The notes below the pieces were generated by a model. That model did no database searches, was not told the origin of the DNA, and was given only the letters and a program-made list of their open reading frames with translations. DNA of 34,296 nucleotides from Fomitopsis serialis. Its lineage: Eukaryota; Basidiomycota; Agaricomycetes; Polyporales; Fomitopsidaceae. The position numbers and the translations under genes are program-made. The stretch spans positions 1-34,296 of the forward strand of contig NW_025955372.1 in NCBI RefSeq assembly GCF_022376445.1, read 5' to 3'. Shown here piece after piece: positions 1 to 14,771 of the stretch. Numbering within the stretch: the stretch's first letter is position 1; the number at the start of each line of letters is the position of its first letter.

Positions 1-126
1 TATCCTGACACGGAGAACAAGACTAACGGCCATTAAACGAATGTAGACTGAGCATTACTTGAATACAACATGCTACATGACTCGAACACCGTGTCTGTTT
101 GTCTGTGCGCCTCGCCAAGCGCTTAT
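1..126. other. 3' flank of the Bmt2 gene
   Basis: Downstream of the Bmt2 stop codon (TAG, complement of 127-129). It is presumably 3' untranslated sequence; no further gene is visible before the window edge. Confidence 0.5.
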
Positions 127-1208
127 CTATCTCAGGAGGATGGCAAAGTTATTCCTCTTGCCCTTCCGCAGCTCAGTCTTCTTCTGATACATGGTCGTGC
201 TGGTAGCGGTCGTCGGTGCTATCGCAGCTGACTTGCGCAGGAGCCAGTATGCCATCTTGCCGCCTTCCTTCCATCGGCTCTTGATGATCGACAGACCGAT
301 GGTTTGGAGCAAACCGTCTAGGTGCTCCGGGGTGAGGTAGCGGGAGTTGAGTATGCAAGGTAAGGGAAGCTGTGGTCAAGCGGGGATGGGTCAGCCAAGC
401 GGTGTCTACGGTGTGAATACCTTCCTCACCGCGAGAAACAGGAGACCATCCTCGAGGAGCATGGAGTGGGCCAGTCGAAGCATTCTTCCTGCGTCACATT
501 CCCGAGTCTATTTAGTTGCGAGTACTCGTGCAGCACAATCGATGAGTGTTACCTCGGTCTCGAGAATCCGGAGCGAAGTTGAGCACCAGACTGAGACTGA
601 TGATGTCCCACTTCTCCCGATTCTCGGTTTCGTCCATGAGGAGGAAGTCCTGCTCTCTGATAGACGGGTGCCGCGAGCGGAGGTCAATAGGTGTGTTTTC
701 AATCCAATTCGCACAAGACTCGTAGTTGTCCGGTAAGAGAGCTCCCACTTCGAGTAGTCTGCGATGCCATTGCGAAGTCGAGAATGGTGAACATTTTTGG
801 AGTACGACGACGTACGTACTGCAGCTTCTTCTTGGACTCTCTTGCCGTTCTATGCACGCCGAGCTCTTTGAGCCATTCAATCAAGACCTTCTCACTCCCT
901 CCACCCCGGTCGCTGCCCTGGCCAATGCTGGACATCCGTTGGTATGCTCCTAGCCCACCCAGCTCCTCGATTTCCCGCTCGACATCCCGGAGCGCTGCAC
1001 GAGGCTCAACTCCGTCCACAACTGCGTCTCCTCGTTGGATAGCCTTCTCCAGTTGCGCCCGCCGTTTGATTAGGACATGAAAACGGCGGATGACAGTGCG
1101 CGTCGCTGTCGGCCTGCTAGACGACGCGGACGAGACTGTTGTGTGCGGCTGTCGGGGACCGCTGGTAGTCACAGGCAGCTTCCTCGTCTTCTTGTGTGCT
1201 TTGGGCAT
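127..1208 (-). CDS. BMT2: 25S rRNA adenine-N1 methyltransferase, Bmt2/SAMTOR family
   Basis: Spliced model, four exons: 1208-820, 758-553, 488-430 and 369-127 (introns 61, 64 and 60 nt, all GT-AG), giving 298 residues with no frame break. Yeast Bmt2 is an SAM-dependent nucleolar enzyme that makes m1A in 25S rRNA during 60S assembly. The human homologue SAMTOR is an SAM sensor. Visible family signatures are a basic N-terminus, an IRRFHVLIKRRAQLEKA helix, the LGGLGAYQ segment, the SAM-site strand LLEVGALLPDNY, an IDLRS acidic-loop strand, the DIISLSLVLNF core strand, an LPLPC turn, and a C-terminal RWKEGGKMAYWLL. The start is the first ATG in frame before the basic tail. Identity is firm. Whether it mainly methylates rRNA or senses SAM is inferred from fungal homologues. 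Confidence 0.93.
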
Positions 1209-1859
1209 TGCGTTAAGGACATGGAACGTGCTTCTGTAGACGGCCGAGGAGACAGAACCAGGTTTTTTCAGTAGCTAGGTTCGCACTCCGTGTGTAAGTA
1301 CAACTTCGTATCTGGATATCCCGATCGGGAAGTAGTGTACACGGGTCTATGGAGTATGGGGGTTGTCATGTAAATAGAGAGCGTTGTCACACGTGGCGAG
1401 CCTTATGGCACGCAGACGTGAGGACTAAATGGAATCCCCTCCTCCTCCTCCTCCTCGTATAGTGCAAAGATGTTTGCGATTGCATGGTGCAGGAGCCGCA
1501 CAAGCGCCGGCGCCGTGTTCACGTCTCCGAGATTGCTCCGATCAAAGCCTCTTCAACAACGTACTTCAAAGACGCAATTTAAAACGAGCTCCAGTTCACT
1601 GCCTGTTCGCTCATGTAAATTTCTTCACGTCGGGGGATAGTCTTCGGACATGTCATCGTGACACAGTGCATCGTTCGGATGGAGTAGTACTGTGCAGGTA
1701 TGTAGAATGTAGAATGACCAGCCTGCTATAATATCGGCAAAACAGTGATTGAAGAGCCACTTGAGAGAAAAGATATGAGATACAATTGACTCGGACGACC
1801 TCTCCCCTGGAATGTGGGAGCGGGAGTCCAGTTACAAAGCGCCATACGGCTAAAGAGTG
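1209..1859. other. Intergenic region between two minus-strand genes
   Basis: This stretch holds the 5' flank of the Bmt2 gene and the 3' flank of the DUF6533 gene. The only distinct structure seen is a short CCT microsatellite at 1438-1455. Open frames here are short and resemble nothing I recognise. Confidence 0.6.
1438..1455. repeat. CCT trinucleotide microsatellite
   Basis: Six consecutive CCT units. It lies about 230 bp upstream of the Bmt2 start codon, in non-coding sequence. It could be polymorphic. Confidence 0.85.
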
Positions 1860-3634
1860 TTACACGACAGCAAGGGCAAACGGGACTCTAGGAAGTTCTT
1901 CTACGCACTCGCATAGAGATCCTCGACTAATTTCAGCGTAGTTCATAGGCCCCGCACCACTACTCAGGCTGGTGGAAGTCTTCCGCCCGACCTCGTCAAG
2001 TTCGACCTCGATATGCTCCTCATCCTCATCCAGATCGAGGTCGCTCCACGAGCCCGCGCCTTCTTCACCAGTGCTATCCGCACCAAAGGCGAGTGAGCCC
2101 CCAAGGCTCCCTATGACACGCGTGAAACGGAGGTCGGACATCTGTTCGGAAGGCATAGCGGCTTCGGACGAGTTCGCTTTGTGCAGGTTGAGGTAGAAGT
2201 GTGACAGCAGGATCGTCTGGAGCCTGTGACGATTCTGTTATGGAGGCAGCCATCCGCTCGATCGCGAATAACGTACGCGTAGGTGATGGCAATCATGGTT
2301 CCTGCGGCGATCTGAAAGGATATAGTCAACGTCGCGGTAGTCAAGTGGCGTGCAGGCCCGGGCTAGAGATACCAACAGTAGTCGCTTCCAGTGTGGCGTT
2401 GATGATCAGCAAAACGAGAATGGTTCTTTGTCGGGTCAGCCGTGACGACCGCGGTCCAGAGTCCATGTGTACTCACACAAAGTAGATAGTGCCTGGTAGC
2501 AGCATACAAGACAAGTCAGAAATGCATGCGACTTTGATGAACATACTCCTGACCATCTCTAAGGAAAAGCATTGTGAATGGGGTATCGATTTGCACAGCT
2601 TTGGCGAGTTTGGCCGTATGGTATGCGCTACGCCAGGTAACCGCGAGCAGCAACACTTCGGGGATGATGGTGGATGCCTGGCCAGTGACGTACACTGGGA
2701 AACACGAGTAAGAATAGTAGCAATCGTCAGCCCTATTGTATTGCAAGTCGAGTGAGACGTATCCTACATGGTCTGTGACATTGGTTGCTGGATTAGTGAT
2801 TCAAGTAATCAGGTCAGAATGCGAGGCGCACCGGTCAACCTTGATGTCCGAGCTCGATGAGATAATACAGCCAATAGGCCAAGGCGCGAAGACCGCGACC
2901 AGTGAAGCGGCCTCGTACTGACGGCCACACTTTTGAGATTTCGCACAAACTGACCAGAGAATATACGTACGATCTTCGTAGCGGTGTTCACCAAAGACGA
3001 CAAGAAGATTGCGAGAGCGAGCAGCACAGACCGATTTCCAATAGCGTAGGCACGCAAGGCCGTGAATCCTGCAGGAGGATAAAGACAAGTCAGGTGGGGA
3101 ATATCAGCGGCATCCTTTGACGCACCACCGTTGGCGACATTGAACGTCACGGCGGCGGAGCATTCGAGCACACTCAAAATGTAGCCGCTGCGCAATGCAC
3201 GTAAATGTCAGTGCAACTTCGTATCAGGCAAGGCTGTAGTACCTCTAAAATGTGTAGTCAGTACTATCATGTACCAGAATAATCGTGATTTACCTTGCAA
3301 GTTGTGAAGAACGTGTTTGCTACCTGTGTTAATAGATACACTGCGGCGGACAGGTGCAATAGCATGTACAGGCCAGTCGCCACCGAAACGCGCCGGCGTC
3401 GCCATATCAGATCGATTTCTGGCCCCAACGTGAGACAGCGGTCATAGGTGTAGCTTGCTATGCAGACGAGTTGAGAACATGACCACAACGTCACAACAGA
3501 TCTGCACTCACCAAACGCCGCCATATTGCAGCAGTCGAGTACAAAGCTGTCATCTTCTCAGTAAAGGTTATTCAGTAGACCTGTTGTGCAACTGACCCCA
3601 CACTAAGAACAAAACTCAGCTCGTCCGACGACAT
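1860..3634 (-). CDS. DUF6533-type multispan membrane protein (Agaricomycete family)
   Basis: A multi-exon minus-strand gene of unknown function. The start is tentatively ATG 3634 (MSSDELSFVL). The N-terminal exon shows the DUF6533 signature SYTYDRCLTLGPEIDLIWRRRR, followed by a hydrophobic helix. Later exons give helices around GYILSVLECSAAVTF, FTALRAYAIGNRSVLLALAIFL, STIIPEVLLLAVTW, FLRDGTIYF, TILVLLIINATLEAT and IAAGTMIAITYA. After these come ILLSHFYLNLHKAN and an acidic cytosolic-type tail (LDLDEDEEHIEVELDE) ending at a stop at 1860. This seven-helix-like layout, with RDGTIYF and the SHFYLNLHKAN stretch, is typical of the family. At least seven introns are needed. The first intron and the one near 2760-2830 have no clean canonical solution, so the exact model is uncertain there. 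No substrate or ligand is known for these proteins. Confidence 0.72.
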
Positions 3635-4693
3635 AGCTGGATCCTGGGGAAAATCTGCGGCGAGCGGTGTATTTATGCAGACTAAGACATCATGCTGCTT
3701 ATCCGAACCCCCTGCACAACAAGGTGCTCTGCGCGCGCTGCCAGGGGAAATTTTGGAGAAGTCTGCAGATCTTGTATATTGTTGGAACGTTGCTCAGCAC
3801 TGCCGCACCCGATACCGGGCGGTTCGGGCTTCAGGAAACGCCTGTAGGCTTGAGCGGTGAGACATGAAAGTCCTATTGTTATCTGCGGTGTGGCACACCG
3901 CGGAGAATATGGTTGGTGATACATGGATCTCAGGATGCCCGTCGCGACATGGGAGCCACCATGCACGGATTCACGACATTTACTGCTTATGTACCCTCTC
4001 GAGAAGCACGGAGCAACAGTGTCGGAGCCGCAGGCAGCCATCTTGGCGCTTCACTGAGACTCTCCCGCGTTGCCCATTCAGTATATCGATATCACTGCAG
4101 ATCGGTGTGGTTTGATCATCAGCACTTCTAGTGAGCGCGGAGCAGATCAACTTGCGTGAAGTACTTACATATGTCCCGCATCGTGGTATGCAGGACAGCA
4201 TGCGTCCCTGAGCGCCGGCGCTCTGGCATGGCGCAGTAGGCCAGCGGAGGGTATTGACGTGCGGTCGCCATGCATGTGCAGATTCTAAGTATGTCGCCAC
4301 TGGTCAGTATGAAAACACGATGCAACTTGAAGTGACTCGCCGTTCGAGTCGGCGCGCCGAGGAGTACTACTACCAGCGCAGATGGGAACATAGCGCGACA
4401 ACTTCGTCATAGCACAATAGACGTTGACGCAAAGCCACGAGGCACTGTCACCGCATGCACAGAGCTGAGGCTGTGACTGTAGCTTCAAGTGATATAGGAC
4501 AACTCAAGCTCAAGTACTTGGACGTAGCAGGACGAAGTTCGACTCGGAGTGGCACTGGCGCTTATTGCCGACCTACGTCGCGGCCCACGTGTTTACAGTA
4601 AGAGCGAATATCGGGTTAGGTCAGCTTCTGGCTCGCAGTGGTACTTAGGTAGACTTAGGTCGACCTTCAGGCGTTGACCATGGTACTGATATA

Positions 4694-4714
4694 TGATCTG
4701 ACCTTGATCTGACC
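4694..4714. repeat. Short tandem duplication (TGATCTGACC twice)
   Basis: Two perfect copies of a 10 bp unit separated by one base, in non-coding sequence. No function is suggested by the context. Confidence 0.7.
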
Positions 4715-5384
4715 AGTATCGTCTCGTGGTGAAACACTAGTATTTATTATCTAACTAAAGGCGCATCACAAGATATCCACCAGTGACAAGTATAGTACTC
4801 AGAATTTCCTAGATGTCAGACACAGCAGCATAATTAAAACGAGCATCAGCTCAACCCAGCTCGCCCAACAGCATCGATATCCGTACCATTGGCATGATAC
4901 TTTCGTCTATATCGGCACGGCGTTCAGAAATGTAAACCCCATGAGGACCAACTTGAGGCCTGCCGAGACCCGAATGGCTGCCCGTTTTTACGTTGCCAAG
5001 ACGCACTGGCAGGTCCGTCATCTTCTGCCCTGGCCTTCCGACGGAGTACTAGGAGGAGGCTAGATCTGGGTTCGCCACGGCCACGGGTCCCCACTTAAGC
5101 CGAACTCAGTGCCGCTCACCGGGGTGTTAACTTGCTCCCTGGACTGTTTGACGGTGTATGAGGGGGATCGCGTCCGCCCTCCGGATCCGCGCCGCATTGT
5201 CCTTTCGTGCTAGGAGGACGGCCAGTGCGTCGTACATACGCCTCGCGCCTTCGCACGTTAGCTTGCTTGCGCCGAGCCCTCGGAAGTGGGGTCGCATTTT
5301 CAGGTTCGCGTGGCGGCGGTGCTGGCATCGTCGGCGCGTTGAGGTACAGGAGGTTGTTCACCAATTCGGGGAGTCATGGTCTTC

Positions 5385-5408
5385 CGGACGGGCGGACGGG
5401 CGGACGGA
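5385..5408. repeat. Three-copy 8 bp tandem repeat (CGGACGGG-like)
   Basis: Three consecutive G/C-rich octamers, the last imperfect. They lie about 700 bp upstream of the Ca2+-ATPase start, outside any recognised gene. Confidence 0.7.
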
Positions 5409-6092
5409 GGATCGGGCGCAGGAGCTTGCAGGTAGTTGTTGTCTACTCTCCGTACGTTGACGGCAGCACCGCGCGAAATGAACGCCTCACGGAGCTCACG
5501 CTCACACAATGACTCCAAGAGGCCAAGGGGATCGCGTAGCACCGGCCGCACGTCGCCCCAGCGATACCTAGCCAGAGATTCAGCACGCCTGGCCAACGCA
5601 GCGGTTAATACTGTACCAAATCAGGCCAGATCTCGCGCCCACAAGGACTCGTTTGATGGCAGCTCTACCGCTCGCGCGTTCTCGACAGCAGTACATGTCT
5701 GCGAGGGTGTGGAGGCCGTGGTGCGATAGAGATAATTTGGATATGGCAACCACACACGACCTGTGGGGAGATGATGTGCATGGAAGGTTCATGGAAACGA
5801 TGCTCACCGAAGCACGAACGCATGGGAGACCTGGATGGCTGGTTCGCATACTTTATGAGAGTCAAGAAGCGCTGCAGCTGGGTCGGTGCGGGCGTTCGGG
5901 TGGCGTGGCGGTGGGCGGTGGCGGGATGTGCCACGTCAGCGCGGATGAGAGACGCGTGGCCGAAGCGTCAATCTGCTCAAGTGCCCGAGTCTCGACGCAG
6001 CCTGAAACCAGCAGCTACGACTCGCCCGCTTGTCCCCCAAGCACGCCATACCGAAGCTCCCTCCCCGCGCGTCCGGCTGTACCACTGTCGGC

Positions 6093-9640
<3,548 letters not shown>

Positions 9641-12166
9641 TAGAGGAGTTCCTAGACTTGCTCTGCAGATTGTACTCTATAACGATTAGAAGCAGACACA
9701 ACGTCATCTTCCCGCTAAGTGTATCTGTGAGTGAGGTGGATACTATCGGTTTTCGAAGCGCTACAGCCTAAGTAGCACCTGCGAATGCGGAAGACACAGG
9801 TACATATGTATGCGTGGCAAATGCTCTCCGTCATAGTAAGGCCGTCCCCGGTCTTCCCTGTTTCTGACACTCTTCTGTACTCACGCGGAGCAATGGAAGT
9901 CAACGACGGGGTACCTTCCAATTATCCAGCGTCCCTGGTCGCTAGGATACGCAGACATAATTATAATACATCATGTAAGTGGACTATGGCATTACCTGAA
10001 GGCAGCGCTTCCAGGCTCGCATTCTTAGGTGGACGTAAGTACGTGATGGGCCGTGGCAGCAGCGCTATTGTGAACCGTTTATTACTTCCGTTCCACCCCG
10101 GAGCCGAGTGAACAGGGCATCACTGCGGACGTACCTGTATGTTACTGAATGTTGTAGATCGAGCCCAGCTACTATGATGCGATCCGGACCTATCAGTGCG
10201 TTCGTAGGCCCGGGGACGCATGCTCATTATGAAGAACCCTCGTTTACGGCACCATGAGAGCAAATTGACAAGGAGCCAACTTGAATGCGTCATAGGGGGG
10301 ACAAAGGCGGTCGATGCATAGCGACCGCACGATTCATTGTACGTCGGTGGTCATTTCGTTGATTCCCGACGGTGTTGGAAGATGGATGTGGACCCTGCAT
10401 GCTGCGTTCTCGAGGCCACCCTGAGCTGTAGGCTGTAGCGTTCGATCAACTGTGCACCGCGTCCCGCGTAGTGGTCTAGCAACGTATGCTGACTCCAATG
10501 ACATGACAGGGGCTCCCTACTGATGCGCCATCATCGTACGCCGCTGCCATGAGAAGGGGAACGCTGATACGTGACTTCATGGGTCACGGATATGTGCACC
10601 AGTATGCCGCTCAGGCTTTCAGCCCAAGAGTACCGAGTTAACCTGTAATAGGAAATGGGGATGCTGCGCACTGATGAGTGCTTAGGGTAGCATTGGGGGT
10701 GCTTGATTGGCACTGGGACCCACGAATAGCCACTAGCACGTACAGAAGTCGAAACCACAAAATTAGCACACTGATTCGAGGCATAGCAAATACATTAAAT
10801 TGGCACTCACCACGGTTGGCAGCCTGAGCAACGAACCGGGATGCCCGTTTTGGGAAGGGCGCACCGAGGAGAGCGCATCAGAGCGCCGCTGTCGAGCGAG
10901 ATCCAATCGATCAGCCGGGGGTATTTCACCGAGATTGGCCCGCCCGCTTTCAACCGCTGTCAAGCAAGCGCTTTGGATGGAGGGCCTCAGCCGAGTATGC
11001 CGCCCCAGCCTTCGCGCTCGACGGGGGCAATAAAGGAATGCGTTAAAGCTCCTCTCGCCACGACTTGGCAAGCCGCCCGACTCCTGCATGCACGGAGCCG
11101 CGCAGGCGGTAGCAGCGTAACGTGTACGTACGCTGAGCGGGCATGACAACGGAAATGAACACGCATCCATTCGTTCATTCTTCTCGTATACAGGAGCAGC
11201 GGAAAGTCGACCGAGTCTGTGACCGTGCGCTGCGGGTGCACTCGCAGAAGGCCTCTGGCAGGAGGTAGATTGGCTTCCAGTCCAGTCTTCGTAAGTAAGT
11301 GGCCGGTACTGCGCTAGCTCTCGAGGGAAGCAGGTGAGCAGGCAGCATGTCCGCAATACAGTTTACGGTTGAGCAAAGCGCAGCAGAGACGCACTGCTAG
11401 TAGGCTACTATAGCACCGGAGGAATGCACAGCTGGATCGCATGCACACGACTGATGGCAACACTGCTTGGTTCTAGCTCGCCAGAGGCGTACCGACCAAA
11501 AACGCACCGAAGCTGCATTTTCCGGCACCCACCGTGACGTGACAATCCCGATCCCGACGAGACTCTGTTAATATTCCTGGGACTCGCGGTCATCGACGAA
11601 GCCCGATCGAGGCTCATCTGGCGTGCGCAACCCTGACGCGACGGTGACATTTTGACGACTCGGGCGACAGAGAGGATGTGAAACCGTGGCGATTCCGAGG
11701 CTCGAGGCATCCGTCACCCGTCTCGGATCTCGATCATCGCAGCTCGACGGTCCATACGTAGGCGATTTGATTTTGACTTCGCATCGTGGGCGGCGACGGA
11801 TCTAAACGTCCTCGAGCACACTAGCCCAATTCGGGCCACGCCCACCCAACCTTCCCCCATGTCCGACAGATTGGGCATCGTGCAGGCGGGGAAGCGCGGA
11901 GTGCGCGAAGACCGCAGCCACAGCCCAAGCCCAGCCCAAACACGGCAGCATACTGACTCGGAAACAATCAGACTCCCTCACACACAGGACCACGTTCCGG
12001 GCTTCTGAGTAGCGCAGGGCAGTGCCACATTCGCGAAAAACAGCAGAGCACATGTACACGGACGCTGGGACAAGAGCAGGAAAGCACAAGCGACATTAAA
12101 TAAGCACGTTGTATGATGTTCCAGTCAGCATGGGCGGGAGAAGGTGGAGAGTGCGCGCGTCGTGGC
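9641..12166. other. 2.5 kb gene-poor region
   Basis: It lies between the stop of the Ca2+-ATPase and the stop of the SLC35F6-like gene, so both genes point into it. No frame shows a recognisable domain. The longest open stretch (11356-10763 minus, 197 codons) is rich in Arg, Ser and Cys with no family signature and is probably chance. No inverted repeats, tRNA or transposase fragments were seen by eye. Confidence 0.5.
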
Positions 12167-14461
12167 CTACCGCCGAGTGGGAGCCGCCTCCGGGCCAGCG
12201 GGATGCTCGTGTGGAGGCAGCGTGTCGAACCCGCTCTGCCCGAGGTCTGCGGGCAGTGCGGCCGTCTCATCCAACACATGCTCGGAAAGCAGCCTCCGGT
12301 TCTCCTCAGCGTCCTCTGCGAACGAAGTCGACACAGGTGCGGTCTCGGCCGCCGGGCGCAGGAAACCGGGCGGCTTGACGAGGCTGTTGAATAAGAACTA
12401 CGAAGGACGCTCGTCAGCACGCATACGTTCAGAGGCCCGCAAAAGTCGCGCACCGTTCCGTATCTGGACATACGTAGGGTGAGCATGAGAGAAAGCTGCC
12501 GCGCGTGAGTCATGCGACACTCACACCAACAGGCCGAAGCCAACGATTTGAAGGCCTGAGATCGGCCACATGAGCCGCTCCCAGCCAAGCCCCAAGCTCA
12601 CGATCCAGATGCTCAGTGTCCTACAAGTGTCAGTCAGACTCCTCACCGTCGCGCTCGCATGCCTTGTGACGCTCAGCCCGAAGAAGTTGAAAAACGAGAT
12701 GGAGAACGCAATCGCGACGCTACTCCACAGGACGGACGGCGTGTTGATCATCTGGTGCCAACCCCGAGGGAGGTCGAAGAACGGCGAGACCTGCGAGTAG
12801 TGGGCGAGCAGCGGCATGGCGAGGACGATGGTCAACGCGCCGAAAAAGCCCTCGAAGCCGACCGCGACCAGCGGCGCGACCGAGTAGCGGGCCATGATCT
12901 TCTCTGCATGCACGGCGATATGATGGATGCGGTTCAGGCAGGCGTGGCGATGGGTGCAGAGCATGGGCAGGAAGCAGAAGCAGCGAGATGTCCGGGAAGA
13001 CGGAGTATTAGTCAGCACCTTCTTTCGGACTGCCCGGGACGGGCACGGCGAGAAGCGATAGCACGTACCTTCGACGACGTATTGGGTTGCAGTGCTGCAG
13101 TGCGGGAGCAGACGCGTGCCGCGTCAGACGAGACATGAGCGAAGGCAGATACGAATACACGGAAAACACGTACAACACCTGCGCGAAGAGAATGAAGAAG
13201 ACACCTGGACCGCGTGGAGAACGTCAGCAAACGCTAAACTGGCGGTATTGTGGCTTCGGATAATGGTATACGGACCGACGAGAACCTTCGTAATCTCGGG
13301 CTCTTCGATAGGCTGGGGCGCAGGTAGATCATCCAACAGACGCGCAGCCGCACGGACGAAACCGGCGAAGCCCGCGTCCTCCTTCACAGCATCCTTGATC
13401 ATGGACCCACTGAAACCCACCAGCGAGACTCCTGCCATGACGGTGACAAGAGAGATCCACCTGTGCGTGAATGTCAGGCTCAATCAATGGGACTTTGGGC
13501 GGCATTATGACGGAAACGGAACAATGGTGGGAACGATGCTCAACTGGTAAAGCCACAGCCTGCGCCGCAGGAAGATGACGGAGAGGACTCCAACAAAGAG
13601 AACAAGCGCGCCCCTGGTCATCTGATAGATCGAGACCGGGGTGTATAGCAGACCGACGTTCATCAGCTGGGAGATGTGCACGGTTCAGGACAGATGGAGG
13701 AAGACAGGCGACAGACGTCCGGGCACGTCGGGCAACATTGATAGTGCGAATGCCGAAAGAGGACCGAAGTGTGCTGGGTGAGTGGGAGAAGCAGATGCGA
13801 GCTAATGCGTGGGCTAGCTTACCGTCGTGCCGGTAAGGTCACAGGCTGCAGGGAACCATAGGAGGAGGATCTTCCAGCCATGGAGATGCTCTACCGCGAT
13901 CTGGGCTTTGGAACCGGCGGCTGGTTCTTCCTCTTCCTCGGGAGGGAGCTGCACGGAAGGTTGAGCGCGCCTAGACGCAAGCCACGCGTATATTACGGGC
14001 AGGAAACCTTGGTGTTAAACGGATTAGGCAAGCCGTGCCACGAAGGCGCGTGAGATATATGGACGAATGCTAACACAGATGGGCGGGGGCAGGCATGGAC
14101 ATTAGCACTTACAGAGCATTTCACCGACTGCGTTGCCAAGGCACGACAGTTAGAGGCGAAGAGGCTAGCGGGACGAGGTGACGATCGACGCACAGAACAT
14201 TTGGAGCGTCTGCCAGACCGGTTGCTCATAGAGGACATGACGCGCAGGGTTTGGATCGTCGCAGTTCTCGACACATTGGATGTCCTGAGGAATGGTAAAT
14301 GGGTGGAATGCAGGAGCGAAGCTAGGGGCGTACCTGCCACTTGCTCCAGAGGGAGTTGCTGGAGCCCTGTGATGCGTCAGAACAGCGACGGGGCCGAGGG
14401 GAGGGCAACGCACCGTGATGAGCATGCCCGCGACGAGGATGGGCACGTAATAGGACGGCAT
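12167..14461 (-). CDS. SLC35F6-like drug/metabolite-superfamily transporter
   Basis: Twelve exons, each junction GT-AG and frame-consistent: 14461-14414, 14366-14334, 14284-14194, 14127-14113, 14007-13823, 13666-13545, 13460-13276, 13204-13174, 13094-13069, 12903-12525, 12463-12454 and 12397-12167. They give 451 residues. The product is a ten-helix DMT membrane protein of the SLC35F6 (C2orf18) type. Evidence includes MPSYYVPILVAGMLITGSSN at the N-terminus, QPVWQTLQMFFGEML, the LLLWFPAACDLTGTT helix, NVGLLYTPVSIYQMTRGALV, the FFILFAQVFTATQYVVE helix, FFNFFGLSVTRHASAT, and DTCRTLSIWIVSLGLGWE. An acidic hydrophilic tail follows the last helix. Human SLC35F6 has been linked to mitochondria and lysosomes, but its substrate is not established, so none is claimed here. 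Two exons are only 15 and 10 nt. The start is the first ATG of the hydrophobic helix. Confidence 0.9.
12454..12463 (-). other. 10 nt microexon in the SLC35F6-like gene
   Basis: The ten bases ATACGGAACG are flanked by AG and GT. Joining exon 10 (ends 12525), this piece, and exon 12 (starts 12397) yields LLVYGTFLFN, the family sequence after the last helix. No alternative splice of the two large exons keeps frame and supplies the YGT residues. Confidence 0.85.
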
Positions 14462-14771
14462 GGTGGGCAGAGGCAAGAGGCGGGTGCAGCGAGCACTGCG
14501 CGCAGCGACGGAGGAGAGGGAGTCGAGGACGGCACGTGGCGGCGTGGTGGCGGAAGGCGCGCAGGCTCGGGAGTAGAGCGCCACGTGGGGCGGGGGATCT
14601 CGATGGGAGGTGACGGAGACGTGACGGGCGCGTCACGGCGGGGAGAAGCACGGCGGGCGCCTGAGCCGCCAGGGAAGATGGCCGCAATCAGCTCGCAAAA
14701 CAAGCAATCAGCCTTCTTAGCCGCAGAATACAAATGCGCCCCGTCCCACACCCGTCGCCCCCCCTCCCCCC
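14462..14771. promoter_or_regulatory. Divergent promoter, transporter gene / arrestin gene
   Basis: The start codons of the SLC35F6-like gene (minus) and the arrestin-like gene (plus) are separated by 310 bp. Both 5' leaders and both promoters must fit here. A C-rich tract lies immediately before the arrestin ATG. No specific operator was recognised. Confidence 0.6.

Larger units (their letters stand above)
3635..6092. other. 2.5 kb region without a recognisable gene
   Basis: No frame here resembles a family I know, and no convincing exon chain could be built on either strand. It contains a 10 bp tandem duplication near 4694 and a G/C-rich part at about 5040-5600 with an 8 bp tandem repeat. 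Two proline/arginine-rich minus-strand open stretches occur (5596-5300 and 5364-5116), whose composition could simply reflect the G/C content. The last few hundred bases hold the 5' flank and leader of the Ca2+-ATPase gene. Confidence 0.5.

Noticed and set aside
3860..4500. A second DUF6533-like gene next to the first
   Set aside because: The minus-strand frames have scattered hydrophobic patches but none of the family signatures, and no exon chain could be assembled.
5116..5596. Small proline/arginine-rich minus-strand gene
   Set aside because: Two overlapping frames look equally open, no start context or splice logic joins them, and the composition follows the local G/C repeats.
10763..11356. 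197-codon minus-strand open stretch
   Set aside because: Low-complexity Arg/Ser/Cys composition, no domain, no supporting exon chain. It is likely chance in G/C-rich DNA.
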